Assembly: GCF_001625305.1 (NCBI RefSeq)
Contig: NW_017803046.1
Location: 1,300,600 to 1,364,599 of the forward strand
Reading direction: 5' to 3'
Length of the DNA: 64,000 bases
DNA from: Branchiostoma belcheri
Lineage: Eukaryota; Chordata; Leptocardii; Amphioxiformes; Branchiostomatidae
The notes below the pieces were generated by a model that was not told where the DNA came from, ran no database searches, and worked only from the letters and a program-made list of their open reading frames with translations. The position numbers and the translations under genes are program-made. Positions 1-11,659 of this stretch are shown here, in pieces (position 1 is the first letter of the stretch; every line of letters begins with the position of its first letter).

Positions 1-407
1 ACAAATAGGCTCAGGAACTACAAAAACATTACCTGTTGAATGTTGAACGTTCATTAACAATATTTGATTTCACATATTAGACACTGTGTCAAATCATAAA
101 CTCTAACATTTACTACATGCAAAAATGTTCTTGTTACTGTTGTTAGCACAGTGTGATAATCTAATCCTAACAAATCGTAATTACAATAGGAAAAAAGACC
201 AAGCTTTATTCTCCCAAAACACATTTTCACAGAAAATCAACTTTATTATAATATATCAACTAAAATCTATTGCAACTAAACATAGCAACTACAATCTAAG
301 AAAAAAAACTTAATAATTACCACTGACTATAAATCTTTTGCAAATGAAAAGTCTCTGGAGTACTGTTGTAACCTTATTAACGTTTGTGAAGAGTAAAGCA
401 ATGTTAC
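1..407. other. Intron of the LRR gene, nothing else recognised
   Basis: This AT-rich stretch lies downstream, on the minus strand, of the last exon of the LRR gene that can be read (408-491), whose donor at 407 opens into it. The reading frame is still open at that donor, so more exons must lie to the left of the window. I find no exon, repeat or RNA gene here; the 62-codon plus-strand ORF has low-complexity composition. Confidence 0.5.
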
Positions 408-3119
408 CTGGTTACTGTTGAGACGTAGGATAGTGAGGTTGTACAGGATCGGCATGTTACTGATGTCAGTAATGGCATTCATTTCCAGGTGCTGCGGGTG
501 GGAAACACCTGGTTAAACAAACCATCTCTGTACCATAATTACATCAATCCTAGAATTCAATATCTCACACAGACAGAACAAAAGAAACAGCTTTAACTAT
601 TTTTAGTACTGTAAATCATTTTCCCTGGACTTTTATATTTACAGTTTTCACGGCCATTTCTATACTGCAGATTTGTTATTACGGTAACCGCGAACAAATA
701 ATTTGCCGACTTTCTTTCTTCTGCACCTACCACCACCGCAAATATATAGTGCATGTTTCTCAAACTATTGCTAAGAATACAGTGATTTACAGTATTCAAA
801 TGAATAAGTGTTCTTGACGTACTACATGTAATAGATTTACAGGTTTCACATATTACATAACAATAGACAGGGTTAATGACATAGCAACAAGGCACTGTTA
901 TCCCAATCCTATAACATTATGCACAATGTTTCACTTGAAAAACTTAGTGATGGACGAAAAGGTCACGAAAACTAGGGTGGGTACAACTGTGAATATGCAT
1001 GTGTATGCTATCATAAAAAATAATCAGTGTACTTTCTGTCATAAATTTCAGTACCTTAGATGAAGGAAAAACAAATGAGTAGACAAATAAACAGAAATAA
1101 ACAAACAAAAAGCAGAAACAAACACACCAGTTCTTGCAGATGTTGACTGTGTTCCAGTCCATCCACAACTTTGATGCTGTTATGAGACAGGTTGAGTGTA
1201 ACCAGGTTTGGGAGGGCTTCCACTCCCTTGAAACTGCAGAGCAAAGAGATGATTCTTTTACTGGAACTTTTTTTGGTAAATATATAATATCTGAAACAAA
1301 TCTTACACTAGAAATACAAACAAACAAAAAGATTGAAAGTAACAATATTTTTGTGCGGTGGCTAGTTGAGAGGGCTAGAAGATCAAAAATTCATCATATA
1401 ACCAAAGAAGAAATTTACTGTTAATACTGTCCTTGGTGCTGATTTGGTCATCATATGAGCAATGTATTATCATCAAAATCCTTTTCTCAGTTGCAAACTA
1501 AAAAAACATGTTTTTGGATAACATGAACTGTCTGTTGACAGGAACATAAAATGCCACTGTTCCTGGGGTGAACACTATAACAGTTACTAAAAATTTTGCA
1601 CGCAATTTTGTAGGTTGGGAACACAAGTGCACCTATCTATTCCCAAAAATGAAATTCCCAAAGATGAATGAGCCCTGGATAAAGAGGGATGTAGCAGACT
1701 CAGTTCTATACTCACGTTGTAATCCTGTTGAGAGAAGCATCCAGGCAGTACAGTCTACTGAAGGGTAACAGCTCCTTGTGATGCAGGGACTGAAGTTCAT
1801 TCAGGGACACATCAACTTTCAAACACCTAAAACAACATATATGCATTCAACATTCACTCAAGTTTCTGTAAAATATATTGCAAAAAAGATGTATAAAATA
1901 GCACATAAAATCTTGATGTTGGTCATGTTCATTATAATTACCTGGTTGGTTGGTCCACAATGCTTACAGGTGTGGGGCTGGAAGGACTTGTAGTTCTGTA
2001 AGAGAGTCAGGATGGCTGGTTAATCAATTTCTGTATACATATGCTGCATAATAGAATGTTATTACAATATACATGTACGTTATTCACCATTACACAGTCT
2101 ATTGAGTATGTGCTGCAATCAAGCAAATATTCTTTGTATTTATAACTTAAGAGATATGGTCAAACTACTTATCTTTTTGGATACAATGTAACGTTACAAT
2201 GCCTACCCTTTGGAATTCAATCAATCAATACTTTCAAGTTTCTAGGAATGTAATGTTTAAGAAATGATTAAGAGGGAAGAAGGAGAGACAGAGAGAGGGT
2301 AGTATAGAGTTTGTTTACCTATCTATTTCTCTGTTACTTTCACCAGAAGAATGTCACACTCTGGGAACCTTTTGTACAGCTAAAAGAAAGGTAGAAGGAA
2401 ATAAATAAAAAGATGCAGCATCTCTCTGGTAAAGACATGAGGAAACCTGATGATTAAGGTTTGGAAGAAGGGGAAAGGTCAGCATTTGGCAAGTTGCTGC
2501 AGCTTGGTACAAGCAATTCCTTCCAGGTGCACTTCAAACAGTGACTGCTAGAGGTCACCTGTTGCTGTACGATTGTAACTTGCATTGCACATGCATTACT
2601 TACTATTCCCATGGTGAGAACCAGGAATATATGTCCTTGGTGGGAATTAATCGCCACTGTCATGTTGGTATCCCTATTGGCATTTCAATGGACTTTATTA
2701 TTAATTCAAGTGTATACAGTATTTTTGAGTTTGTGTATCAGTTTCACCTTGAACTTGAAGCAGTTTTTGGGTATTTTCTTCTTTTGGCTGTAGATATTTG
2801 ATGGTCAGAAGATCTTTAAATGTCCAAAAACACTTGAGTTATTACTCAATGAAATGCAAACATCGCGGGGCAGCATCACGTACAGTAAATGGTAATGAAA
2901 ATTCTTCATACTGGTACTTCTAAAAATTCTATCACTGAGCCATTCTCCTTACCTTCCTTCCCCCCACTGGAAGTCCCATGTGAGATCCTTCAGCTGGCAC
3001 ATCTTCAGCTCCAGCTGCAGGTGAGGTCCTTTTGTCACGTCCACGTTCCAGCTCACAGGCACGATCTTCAGCTCGGAGGTCTTACTCTCCACTAGATGTC
3101 TGCTCAGGTGACTGGCCAT
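408..3119 (-). CDS. Leucine-rich repeat protein, 5' part of gene (partial)
   Basis: Minus-strand exons can be read at 2953-3119 (probable first coding exon, starting MASHLSRHLVESK), about 2324-2379 (reads LYKRFPECDILLV), 1942-1995 (Ser/Thr/Pro-rich linker), 1716-1826, 1128-1233 and 408-491. The last four join in frame at GT-AG junctions and give consecutive leucine-rich repeats, for example LPNLVTLNLSHNSIKVVDGL followed by MPILYNLTILRLNSN. Each repeat is about 22 residues with the LxxLxLxxN core of SDS22-like proteins, a fold used for protein binding. The joins between the first three exons do not keep frame as I read them, so an exon or splice site there is wrong or missing. The gene runs past the left edge. 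No signal peptide or membrane segment is visible. I could not match it to a named LRR family; nischarin, STK11IP, LRRC23, LRRC49 and PPP1R42 were considered and did not fit. Confidence 0.7.
607..794. mobile_element. Short inverted-repeat element, family A, copy 1
   Basis: The element begins ACTGTAAATCA and ends with the reverse complement, TGATTTACAGT, about 187 bp later. The interior contains the block GAACAAATAATTTGCCGACT followed by a pyrimidine run and CTGCACCT, shared with copies near 11337, 26791 and 50619. It has no coding capacity and sits in an LRR-gene intron. The structure is that of a MITE, a non-autonomous DNA transposon; the superfamily is not clear. Confidence 0.7.
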
Positions 3120-4426
3120 CCTGCTCTTCCTTACTAACCAGGTGGTTCAAGTAGAAATTCATAAGATTGTTACGTTTGATGCCTGAAATGATGTAGCTAG
3201 GGCCTATTGGAAAAAAATTGTTGTTTCCTGTTTCAGTCCGGAAAAATTAGGGTCGGTAGGTAGCTAGGTAGCTATAGGTAGGGATAATTTTTTTTCTTTT
3301 TTTTTTCAATAAACTTTGGCAATCTCTTAGAGATCCAAATGCATGAGGACACTTATATTTTCAATGTTGATGTTGGAAATCCGATTGTACAACATTTCAT
3401 TACTCAGGTGTCAGATCATAGAGCTAAGCCTATGGTCCATCAGCTTGAAAAATGTCCCTTGCTGGGGTCAACAGTTTTTTCTAGCATCAGTCAGGAAACA
3501 GAAAACACAACAACATTTTTTTCCTAGCCAATCAGACCTAAATTGGGTAAATATTTTTTACTATCGGTAGTAACCGGTGCTAAACTATTCATCTGAAGCC
3601 AATCTGGGAGCGAATCAGGATAAACATGTTCTTGACAGCTGTTGTTACCATTGTGTGAATGGGTGTGGTCAAAATCTTTTAGAAAACACCTATAATCAAG
3701 GACATTATTAGTAACTAACGTTAGTTATGTAGCATGACCTGTGACCCCTTCAAATTATTCACAGGAAAACAATTATATGTAACGTTCAAATGCAACAATA
3801 CCACCCCTGATCATGTCACAAAGTTATATCGAGCACAAACGAACAAGTTAGATTTGACCAAAAAAATTGACGCTATACAGACTTCACACAACAAAGCCCT
3901 TATTCCGAATGCCAACTTAACTCTCCCAACTAGTAACGTTATACGTACAGTACTACTACATGATGAGCGAGCTTTCCAACCGTTTTCAAGCTCCTTCTTC
4001 GGTCACGATCTTGGGCAGAGCATCTGCAGTCTGTGTAGGGGACGTCTGTTACGATCAGCTGCAGTGGAAACGTAACTGAAGCTCGTCAGACGTCACACAA
4101 GTCATGGTCAGCTGCAACAAGAACGTCTAAACTTCCCCCTGGTAACTTCAAAACTTTACAGACCATTTCACTGCAAGGAAGGGGCGTGCATAAATGGCAT
4201 TGCCCTCTTGTCAGAGCAATTCAAACAGAGAATGGTACAATTCTTATCAATGATTATTTTCTGTATTTATCTATTTAGATAATTTTATGATTGAGGAAGC
4301 TATCTTATAGCGTTTTTGCAAAATTTCTTTCGATAAATTTCTGTAAGTGTATCACCCCTAAAATCTGTATGAATGTAGACTGTGCCATAAATTACCCGGC
4401 ATCCTTGGTAAAACTGAGGAACAATC
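3120..4426. promoter_or_regulatory. Divergent intergenic region, LRR gene / NSFL1C
   Basis: About 1.3 kb separates two start codons that point away from each other. It holds one inverted-repeat element (3198-3529) and otherwise unique AT-rich sequence. The NSFL1C start lies in ATCATGGCGGAC, which resembles a YY1 site overlapping a start codon, a common arrangement in animal housekeeping promoters. The plus-strand ORFs at 3734-4075 and 4291-4785 have no recognisable protein character, and the second runs through the true NSFL1C exon 1 in another frame. Confidence 0.4.
3198..3529 (-). mobile_element. Inverted-repeat element, family B, copy 1 (reverse orientation)
   Basis: The ends are inverted copies of each other: one reads about TTGTTGTTTCCTGTTTCAGT, the other CAGGAAACAGAAAACACAAC. 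The interior, read on the minus strand, includes the segment GTGTCCTCATGCA, also found in copies at 39924-40283 and 55241-55626. No ORF. It is a non-autonomous foldback or MITE-type element that lies opposite to the other two. Confidence 0.6.
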
Positions 4427-7400
4427 ATGGCGGACAAGGTAAAGAATTTTGCTTTTATTTGCCAACGTTTTTCAGATTTTTTGCCCGTCAGATTTTCGTC
4501 GCAAGTCTTTGTTTAGGTGGCAGAGCATCTCACGTTGTCACACACTTTCTTAATCACTCTATAGTGCCTCAGATTGTAAGGAAAAGGCAACGCCGGTCTT
4601 CGCAGGTTTGCTGTGGAGCATATGTGTGGCACGATTTCGGTTTCCTTTTCGATCCATCGATTTTTCTATATCTGGTAGAAAGTGACGCATGTAAGCTGTT
4701 ATCGGTCAAAAATCGTTATAAGGAGAGAATACTAAAAGGAAATCAACATGACAAAATTGTACAATTTTTATTATTTTCCTTCTAGTTTTTCTTGGGTCAT
4801 GCGTTTACCCCCCTCCCCAACTGAAACCATGAGTTGGCAAGTTTACCAAGCCCCACTATCAAGATAAATTATGAGAAAAATATTTTTCGACCGACAAGTA
4901 TTTTAGCATTGCACTAGACGGCAAGAGAAAACATTGAACATGTTTCTTTGGTACTCATTTTTAATATTCATTTTTTCGTTACTTTGCCTTTTCATTCTCC
5001 AAATTTAGAGGTTTACTTGTTGCTTATATTTGATGAATTTTTTATGACATTTTGTCATCTATTATGCATGTACATTGAAAATTTCTATGTCAGCAGAAAA
5101 TACTAGTAGTAGTCACATACCCATCTCACTGTTGTGCTTTTATTTTGTTGTAGGATGAGCTTCAATCCCAGTTTGTTGCAGTAACTGGAGTTGACCAGGG
5201 TCGAGCCAAGTTCTTCCTGGAGTCGGCACAGTGGGATTTACAGGTGTTTCTCCTTCTACCAACCCTTATCCTACCTAGTCATCAAGAGATATCACAGTTA
5301 GAACAGCTGTTGGTGGAAATGGATCTGTAAAACTGGATAAGATATACTGTTTAATATGTGAGACAAGATATCAAAGGTGACAAAGAAAGCAGATGATATT
5401 GTACTGAATCTAGAACTAGAATCAACAGATACTACTAGTATCCAAGTGTAAGACATGGCTAGACAGGTACTTTTCAATGGAGTTCAGTACTAGTATCATC
5501 TGTTCTCTTTGTCACCTTTTGTATTCTATTATACGTTGTATACATTCCTCTCTGTCTTGATCAATCTTTATGAAGTGTCTCATTTCTCATTTTATTCAAT
5601 CTCCCATGTATTGCTAGTGTTACCTATACTAAGAGCCAAGAAATTATTGGTCTTGAGACATGACTGAAATCAGGGTTATCTAGAACATGAGTGTACTAGT
5701 ATTTGATCATCATGTATGATGGTGTAATACCATGTAGTACTTAACTACACTACTGACTGTTTGTTGGTTTGTCTGCTTGGTTAGGTTGCTATAGCCCACT
5801 TCTATGATGCAGGAGGAGATGATGCCATGGAAGAAACAAGTCCCCAGGCTGCAGGCACTTCAGCAACCCAACCTGGGGGCAGTGCCAAGGGTGGAAGGTT
5901 AGTTGAGTATATTATGTCCATGTTAGGACTGTGTGCCTTTTCAGGTTCGGACCTGGACTTTAATGATACTAAGTACAGTACAGTAAGTTACAAACTGTAC
6001 TAGTAATAGTGTACATATAGCCAACTGTTTTATTGGTTAACAAATTTACGGGAACTAGGTGTACAGAAAAAGAATCCATTGTAGACAAACACAGGAGAAA
6101 TGTTGTATACAGTATATAGCACATAGAACACCACTGTCCTTTTGTTTTGTGGTAAAATCTTCTGCTACCTTTGTTACATGTTTGCAGTACTTATATTTCA
6201 GATGCAAGGCATACCAGTACTGGTACCATGTAAAACAAGGTAAAACAGCTATCAAGTTCAACTTTTGAAAAAGGCAGTTTTTCTAAGGTTTTCTTCTGAA
6301 TTTTTCCTCATTAGGTCTCAAGGAAGTTCCAGATTTGGCTCAGTCGCTGCCTTCAGAAGGCAGGAGTCTGAATCTGATGAGGAGGAAGGACAGGCGTATT
6401 ACGCAGGAGGGTCAGAACATGGGGGAGGGCAGCAGGTGGGTGCACACACGCACATGCACGCGCACACGTACACACACACACACAAGTCATATACATTGTA
6501 TTACATGTATCCAACTATTATAACTAGATCTCTGTAAACATTGTTCTAATTACATTTTGTACATATACTGTATCATTTTTAAGGCAATGATTCTAAAATT
6601 CCTTTCTGTACCTCTAGATCTTAGGGCCACCTAAGAAGAAGTCCAATCCCAACCCAGATGATGTCGTTGACAAGCTTTTCCAGTCAGCCAAAGACCACGG
6701 AGCTGAAACAGTGGAGCCAGAAGAGGCTGCTGCTCGGCCAAAACCCTTGGTAAATGTTAAAACACATGAAGGGGAACCACTGATAATAGCATAGATAATG
6801 ATTAAAGCATGTTCAAGAATTTGAAGAAATGCTCAAGCCTGTGTCCTTATTACTTGTACATAGACACTAAACCAGATATCAAGTGAGATTGAATGAAAGA
6901 AAACATATCATTGTATTCTTTAATACAGTGTCCTTAAATAGCTTCTTTTTTGTTGCCAGGCATTTAAAGGAACTGGGTACAGACTTGGAGCTACAGAAGA
7001 GGACACTCAGGTTGTGCAGGGAGAAAGAGATGCTTCACGACGTCAAGAGGTAGGAATTGATAGACAAATATGGCCTGATCACATTCTTTGTTTTAGCCTT
7101 TCTTAAAACTTGAGAGCAAACATATAGGTCTCATGTACACACATTTGGGAAGTGTTTATTATCATTATTTAATTATTAGAATTTTGATTCTAGTTTGTTT
7201 ACTCTTAACTGGCTGCTAGTTCATAGTTACGGTATCATCTTGCCAGCCAGGTCTTGGATTCGGGGATTCCCCCACAATTTGTTGTGTTGGAAATGGCAAA
7301 GTTATGAAATTCAATGTTTCCTCTTGACAACATCTAAACCAGGATAGTGAGTGTGTGAGTGTGAACATTGGTTCATTCTTTCCCCAGAAAACAATTGCTT

Positions 7401-8119
7401 TACGGATGTGGAAGAACGGGTTCACAGTAGACGACGGAGAACTACGAGCGTATGACGATCCAGCCAACCAGGAATTCCTCAACTCCATCAACAAAGGGTA
7501 AGTGGACGTGAGAAATACTGGGGATGGTAAACATTATGTATTTTTGTTTTACTTGTTCCTTTTACATTTTAAGGACATAGTTTTGTACTTGTCAAAGATG
7601 AAGATAAAATCATGAACACTTGCTGTTTCCATCATGAACAGGGAAGTTCCCCTGGAACTGATTAGGATGTGCCGTGGACTGGAGGTAGCCTTGAACCTGG
7701 AGGACCATCGTCACGAGGAGTGGGCCCCGCCCAAGGTCGCCGTCAAAGCCTTCTCAGGAGAGGGCCACAAGCTGGGCAGTCCGACTCCCAACGTCGTGTG
7801 TGCGCCCGCTGCGGCCGCAGCTAGCGGTGACAGGAAAACTAATGAAGCCACGGCACAGAGTAACGTGGGACTGAAGGACTCGGAGCCCACCACTAGTATC
7901 CAGATCAGGTTGGCCGACGGGTCGCGACTAGTCGCCAAGTTTAACCACACCAACAGAGTCAGCGACGTGAGGCAGTTCATCGCCACGGCCAGGCCGGAGA
8001 CGGCGGTCACTCCGTTTGTTCTGATGACCACGTTTCCTAACAAGGAACTGACCGACGAGAGCCAGACCCTAGCAGAGGCCAACCTGTTAAATGCAGTCAT
8101 TGTGCAAAAGATGAAGTGA
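4427..8119 (+). CDS. NSFL1C: NSFL1 cofactor p47 (p97/VCP adaptor)
   Basis: Eight exons (4427-4438, 5154-5243, 5785-5897, 6315-6435, 6618-6749, 6960-7049, 7388-7497, 7642-8119) encode 381 residues; human p47 has 370. p47 links the hexameric AAA ATPase p97/VCP to ubiquitylated and membrane substrates and supports Golgi and nuclear-envelope reassembly through syntaxin 5. Visible domains in order are an N-terminal UBA-like helical region (about 1-45, with FVAVTG and [14 protein letters not shown]), an acidic linker, the SEP domain (about 187-255, [15 protein letters not shown]) and a C-terminal UBX domain (about 303-381). The UBX loop reads [15 protein letters not shown], the p97-contacting segment characteristic of p47. 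The first exon is only four codons (MADK), chosen because it splices in frame to the UBA region. Intron 2 holds a foldback sequence. Confidence 0.97.
5372..5520. repeat. Foldback (inverted repeat) in NSFL1C intron 2
   Basis: The arms 5372-5408 and 5483-5520 are imperfect inverted copies (GGTGACAAAGAAAGCAGATG against CATCTGTTCTCTTTGTCACC) around a 74-bp loop. The length and lack of ORF suggest a MITE relic. I found no second copy in the window. Confidence 0.6.
6442..6484. repeat. (CA)n microsatellite
   Basis: A run of CA dinucleotides broken by GC and GT steps lies just inside NSFL1C intron 4, seven bases after the donor at 6436. Confidence 0.8.
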
Positions 8120-8422
8120 GATAGGTTGCAATAATCCCACTGTAATAATAATAATACTGGTCTGAACATGTTGCTTCGGGGTCTATGCGGAAGAGTATGG
8201 TTATGGTGTTAATATTCTGTTCATCTTGTATTTCCTCTATCCTTCTCTTCCTGCGTAAAGGTACTATCTCATGCCATAGAATTGCTAGTATTAACTTAAG
8301 TCATAAAGCTCAGTCACTTTTGAAAGTCGTTGTCACACTAATGTAAACTTTAACTTGGTAAGGTGCACAGTTTTTGCCATTGCAGCATGGATAAAGAGGG
8401 ACATTCATGAGTACATGAACTT

Positions 8423-8428
8423 ATTAAA
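8423..8428 (+). terminator. Candidate NSFL1C poly(A) signal
   Basis: ATTAAA lies about 300 bp after the stop codon and is followed within about 30 bases by GTTGTGG and then a T-rich tract. It is assigned by position only. Confidence 0.3.
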
Positions 8429-9764
8429 GAAATGTAGGAAGTTGTGGATCCATTGTGTTATTTATTTATAATTGAATCTCCCTGTTTATTGGACAGAATT
8501 GGCCAAGTATGAAATTTTGAAAAGCACAAAGTCTGTGATGATGAATGTAGATCCACTATACTGGTAGGTTATATTTCATACAGGATTCATGTACACACTT
8601 GCCTGTACTCTGCCCTTCAGGCATTACCAAAAACCACTCCTTTATGTGGTGATAAAATTTAAAAGGCAATTCTGACTGTAAAGAATCTGTATAGGTTCCA
8701 TTGACAATGGTTAGAACCTCTGTTGTAGGGAGATATTAACCTGTACGTCGAGGGACTGCTCTTGCTTTTGCATTACCGGTACAAGATTCTGGTAATTCAA
8801 CATGTTGGTTCATATTCTATCATTCAAAGTGGAAGAATACCTTCCATGTGTTTGGTGTAACCAAAAGCACAGAATCCAGACCTACATGTAACTCATTGAA
8901 TGTGTGTGGAGGAATATAGATTTGTTAATGTTATGCCATATAAAATCTATAATTGTTCCCTAACTTGTGTCTTTCCTTGGTTCTTTTGTTTCAGAAAATA
9001 TTTTTTTTTTTAATTTTAATAATATACAGTGTATAACTGAGAGAGTGAATGCTTGTATAACAGTGTCAGAAAGTAGTGGTGCTAATGTGAGAAAGACAGT
9101 GACACAGTATTCATTGATTATAATCACAATACTTCCCTCCACATAGATTCCACTTTATTTCATCTTCATACAACCGGCTTTCAAATGTCAGTCACCAAAG
9201 GTTTATAGTGGAAGCGCAAAAATATACAGCTGCCAGGTTGGTTCACAGTGTGGCTTATCTAGACTCCTTCCAACTTCATGAACTAGTCCTAGCCTGAACT
9301 TGATTCTGAACAGATCTTTAGAAAAGAATTGCTACTTAGGCTACTGTGTTACAAACATTATGTCACAACCAGCATTTATCCCTTTCTCAATACACCAGAC
9401 TACAAAACAATGTTTTGCTGTTACATTCGTATTTCAACTTTAAAAAAGGAGACGTCATTCATAATGGCTTCCCTTGTCCAGTTTGCACTTACCCTGACCA
9501 TTACCTTTAGGCCTTACCATCTCTGCTAAAAGTCTTTACTACAGTTACTGTACAATGTAGTAGTAAGCCTTTTTTACTGTTTAAAACTGGGAATACCCCC
9601 TTTTCCCTTGTGTGGCTACCGTTGAACTACCAAAAATTTCATTATAGTCAAAGCACCATGGACTATATTCAGTTAAAGTCATAGGTCATACAAATCCAAT
9701 TTTAGTTGCCGAATGGTCCCCTATCAAGAGAAAGGGTGCCTTTAGTTCAAGGAAGACTCAATTG

Positions 9765-9858
9765 GGTCTCACATAGCAGTTATACCTTGCAACATGGTAT
9801 GACTGGGTTGTTGGGTCTCACAAAGCAGTTACATAGTGCTACATGGTATGACTCGGCT
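9765..9858. repeat. Two-copy tandem repeat, about 48 bp unit
   Basis: GGGTCTCACATAGCAGTTA and GGGTCTCACAAAGCAGTTAC each lead, after a short variable piece, to CATGGTATGACT. The two units are adjacent. Confidence 0.65.
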
Positions 9859-11336
9859 CTTTTATTCAATGATCACATATACCCACCTACACATGTATGC
9901 CCATGTTGTTTGACTGGGTTTGTTTTTCTGGACTAGTTCAGCCTATAAGTTAGCTCACAGTTCCAAGTGTGCATCTGCAGTGTGGTGTGTTGTCAAAGGT
10001 CAAAGTTTAAGGCGCCTGGCATGTACACAAAGGATGTCCAGGGATGTTAAACTGTGGCCCCCGCACATGTGCACTTGGAACTGGTTTATTTTAAGTAGTA
10101 ATCATATTAGCCACAACCCCTGGATTGCTCAACATGTAAAATCTATGCACTCAAACATAAACACAAACATTCTTGACTAAGCGGAGAAAAGTAAAAAAAA
10201 AAAAGTTAAGAACTGTGGAGTTCCAGTTACGGCTGCTCTGCAAAAAACACCTAAGGACTAAGTAAGGCACCTACACTACATAAAACGAAAGATTTCTCTA
10301 GCTATTCTACCTAATTATCATAATCTTTAAACAACTTATTCATCAATACATGTACTTCCCTCATATATAAATTAATGTCATGTCCATAAAATGCATAATG
10401 CCTGATACTACACCCCAAAAGATATTAGCAATAATTTCCAGTTGACATGCACTATAGGGCCTACAGGCCGAAATTTGAACAAAAAGGAATATTTCCACAC
10501 ACTTTCACAAAGGTTGACAACTACATAACATGTAAATGAGGTAAAACATTTCATCCTGACTGGTCCCAAGGAATCAAAATAGTCTCATTACCTTAATTGC
10601 TCCCTTTCCCACGTTACAATTTTGACCTTGCAAACAATTTGGTAGTGAAGTTATTAGCAGTGGCACAGCTCTTGAATTTTTTTTGATTAGCGAATATGGA
10701 ACACTTAGAGTTCAAAAGTTAAATGCACTGCACTTTTACGTTTCCACAGATGTATAGACTGGCCAAAAAACAACAACCATTGCAATTTTTCTAATGCCTG
10801 ATGAAAAAAAAAAACTTCTGTTATACCTTTCTTAGGGTGTGTTGGTGTTTAAAGATTTTGAACCAAGTACCAGTAACTGTTATTTTTCAACGATCTTATT
10901 AGCAGACATAAACGGGGATGGCCCTTCAGACTTTAGTTAATGTACATTTTATGACATCCTGTACTTAATGAGGTGTTTAACCAGGCAATGATCACAGTGA
11001 AAGACTTCTTCATTCGGGACACAGACATGTGTCACAAACACAAACTTGGATATGAATTGTTATCTACATTGGAATGCATCTCATGAAGTTGAAATTTAAG
11101 TCAACATGCACGGGGTACAACCTACATCATCAAAATGGCAAGGACAACCAGTAAGCAGTGGTCAGTTGTCCACAGTGGACTCTTCTTCTCTTTCAGTGAG
11201 GTCGATGAGTAACCTAAATTATGCTACACATGCTAATGTTATCCTAAAGGTATTAGAGTATCTTGAGATCATCTGAAGCCAAAAATCATTGACTTGTCTG
11301 CAAGTCAATAGAGAAAGCACAGTCACTGTGGTAGAA

Positions 11337-11504
11337 TGCTGTAAATTACAATTTTATCGTGGTACTTTTGTATTTGCAGTTTTCACTGTCACTTTATCAT
11401 GCAACTTTATCATCACTGCGAACAAATAATATGCCAACTTTCTTTCTTCTGCGCTTGCTGCCACCGCACAATTTTGCTATCATGAATATCAAGTGATTTA
11501 CACT
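11337..11504. mobile_element. Short inverted-repeat element, family A, copy 2
   Basis: The ends CTGTAAATTA and AAGTGATTTACA and the interior GAACAAATAATATGCCAACT followed by TTTCTTTCTTCTGCGC match the family A plan. This copy is shorter and more diverged than the one at 607. It probably lies in the ACSS2 3' UTR or just beyond it. Confidence 0.6.
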
Positions 11505-11659
11505 AGCAACATTCTTCATGGAAAACAATTGCCAAATGCCACATTTGATGATATCATAATACTTTGTAATGACTTAGATGATGTCTGTTGTACCCCGTGA
11601 CGTGATCTTGGCATCTTTAGCTGCGGAGACAGTTGCTATAATATAATCTCATGCGGAGA

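Larger units (their letters stand above)
8120..11659. other. Convergent region: 3' UTRs of NSFL1C and ACSS2
   Basis: This 3.5-kb stretch separates two stop codons facing each other, so it should hold both 3' UTRs. An ATTAAA at 8423-8428 is a candidate NSFL1C poly(A) signal. Minus-strand AATAAA words (TTTATT at 9154-9159 and 10085-10090) are candidates for ACSS2. Also present are a two-copy tandem repeat near 9765-9858 and a family A element at 11337-11504. Short ORFs here have no protein-like features. Confidence 0.5.

Noticed and set aside
4291..4785. 164-codon plus-strand ORF over the NSFL1C promoter and first exon
   Set aside because: It runs through the real exon 1 in a different frame, has no recognisable domain and has composition like translated AT-rich intron.
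7711..8169. 152-codon minus-strand ORF opposite the last NSFL1C exon
   Set aside because: It mirrors the GC-richer coding exon on the other strand, and the plus-strand frame clearly encodes the UBX domain.
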